Of a DNA stretch of 35,084 bases, positions 34,640 through 35,084 are shown piece after piece; positions within the stretch are counted from its first letter, which is position 1, and every line of letters starts with the position of its first letter. The position numbers and the translations under genes were made by a program. Where the stretch lies: assembly GCA_011526165.1 (NCBI GenBank), contig WYAY01000183.1:1-35084 (forward strand). Direction: 5' to 3'. The DNA is from Sulfuritalea sp. Its GTDB lineage: Bacteria > Pseudomonadota > Gammaproteobacteria > Burkholderiales > Rhodocyclaceae. The notes beneath the pieces are model-generated. The model was given only the letters and a program-made list of their open reading frames with translations, did no database searches and was not told the origin of the DNA.

Positions 34640-35084
34640 GCGCCGCCCCGCCCAGGCATCAGCCTGGGCTCCAGGATGGCGAGGACCTTGCGGACGCAAT
34701 CTTCGATGCCTTCGCGGTCGGTATCCACCGCCAGGTCGGGATTGGCGGGGGCCTCGTAGGGCGCCGACACGCCCGTGAACTGCGTCACGATGCCGGCGCG
34801 TGCCTTGGCGTAAAGGCCCTTGACGTCACGGCTTTCGCAGACTTCGACAGGACAGCGGCAATACACTTCGAGGAAATCGCTCTCGCCGACGATGCGGCGG
34901 GCTTTTTCCCGGTCGGCGCTGAAAGGGGAAATGAAGGCCGTCAGGACGACGACGCCGGCTTCGACGAAAAGCTTGGCGACTTCGCCGATGCGCCGGATGT
35001 TTTCATGGCGATCGGCCTCGGAAAAGCCCAGATCGCCGCAGAGACCGTGCCGCATGTTGTCGCCGTCGAGAACGATGGTGCGGC
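34636..35084 (-). CDS. cysC: Adenylylsulfate kinase (APS kinase), N-terminus beyond window
   Basis: This enzyme phosphorylates adenosine 5'-phosphosulfate to PAPS, the sulfate donor. The visible 149 residues start inside the protein at [21 protein letters not shown] and continue with the family motifs [41 protein letters not shown] and [11 protein letters not shown]. The P-loop should lie just outside the window. It could be a separate CysC or the end of a CysN/CysC fusion. It is translationally coupled to the TPR-sulfotransferase gene. Confidence 0.92.
   Translation of the reverse strand, partial: RTIVLDGDNMRHGLCGDLGFSEADRHENIRRIGEVAKLFVEAGVVVLTAFISPFSADREKARRIVGESDFLEVYCRCPVEVCESRDVKGLYAKARAGIVTQFTGVSAPYEAPANPDLAVDTDREGIEDCVRKVLAILEPRLMPGRGGA

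Overview
The window is a G+C-rich bacterial chromosome segment that is almost entirely coding. All convincing genes lie on the minus strand except one Sel1-repeat gene. The lipoprotein-type secretin, the compact type II secretion operon, the two-partner secretion pair and the SPINDLY/OGT-like glycosyltransferases suggest a Gram-negative proteobacterium. My best guess is a betaproteobacterium, perhaps Rhodocyclales-like, but no marker gene here fixes the taxonomy.

Read in the direction of transcription (high to low coordinates), there are five blocks. (1) 35084-32951: the end of an APS kinase gene overlapping a TPR-sulfotransferase gene, a sulfation pair. On the plus strand at 32285-32893 there is a small secreted Sel1-repeat protein. 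(2) 32142-23139: a ten-gene type II secretion operon in the order gspF-G-H-I-J-K, GspL-like, GspM-like, GspC-like, gspD. Most junctions overlap and several start codons are GTG or TTG. (3) 22872-21085: an exported, Thr/Ala/Asn/Gly-rich surface-type protein of unknown family with its own candidate promoter, a good ribosome-binding site and a textbook terminator. (4) 20994-5246: a long glycan block. It holds three OGT-like protein glycosyltransferases with TPRs, a UDP-xylose synthase, a zinc-motif C-methyltransferase-like protein, a displaced gspE, an ABC exporter of the Wzm/Wzt type whose ATPase carries a C-terminal sugar-binding-type domain, a CmcI-like methyltransferase, an acyltransferase-3 membrane protein and a TylF-like methyltransferase with a coiled coil. 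(5) 5095-1: a two-partner secretion operon, the TpsB transporter followed by a large TpsA adhesin that runs off the window.

The parts fit a picture of cell-surface construction: three export routes (type II, ABC/Wzm-Wzt and two-partner), cytoplasmic protein glycosyltransferases, a nucleotide-sugar enzyme, and decorating enzymes (methyl, acyl and sulfate transfer). The most interesting reading, which is inference, is that the surface protein at 21085-22872 and/or the TpsA adhesin are clients of the neighbouring OGT-like enzymes, with UDP-xylose as a possible donor, and that the surface protein leaves by the type II system whose ATPase gene sits inside the glycan block. A strong terminator lies only 18 bases before the first glycosyltransferase start, leaving no room for a separate promoter. 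Expression of the modifying enzymes may therefore depend on read-through from the surface-protein gene.

I see no tRNA, rRNA, CRISPR array, insertion sequence or phage gene. No gap exceeds 300 bases. The largest, 22873-23138, holds a candidate terminator and promoter. Many long open frames on the plus strand, and some on the minus strand, are G+C-driven shadows of the genes listed.
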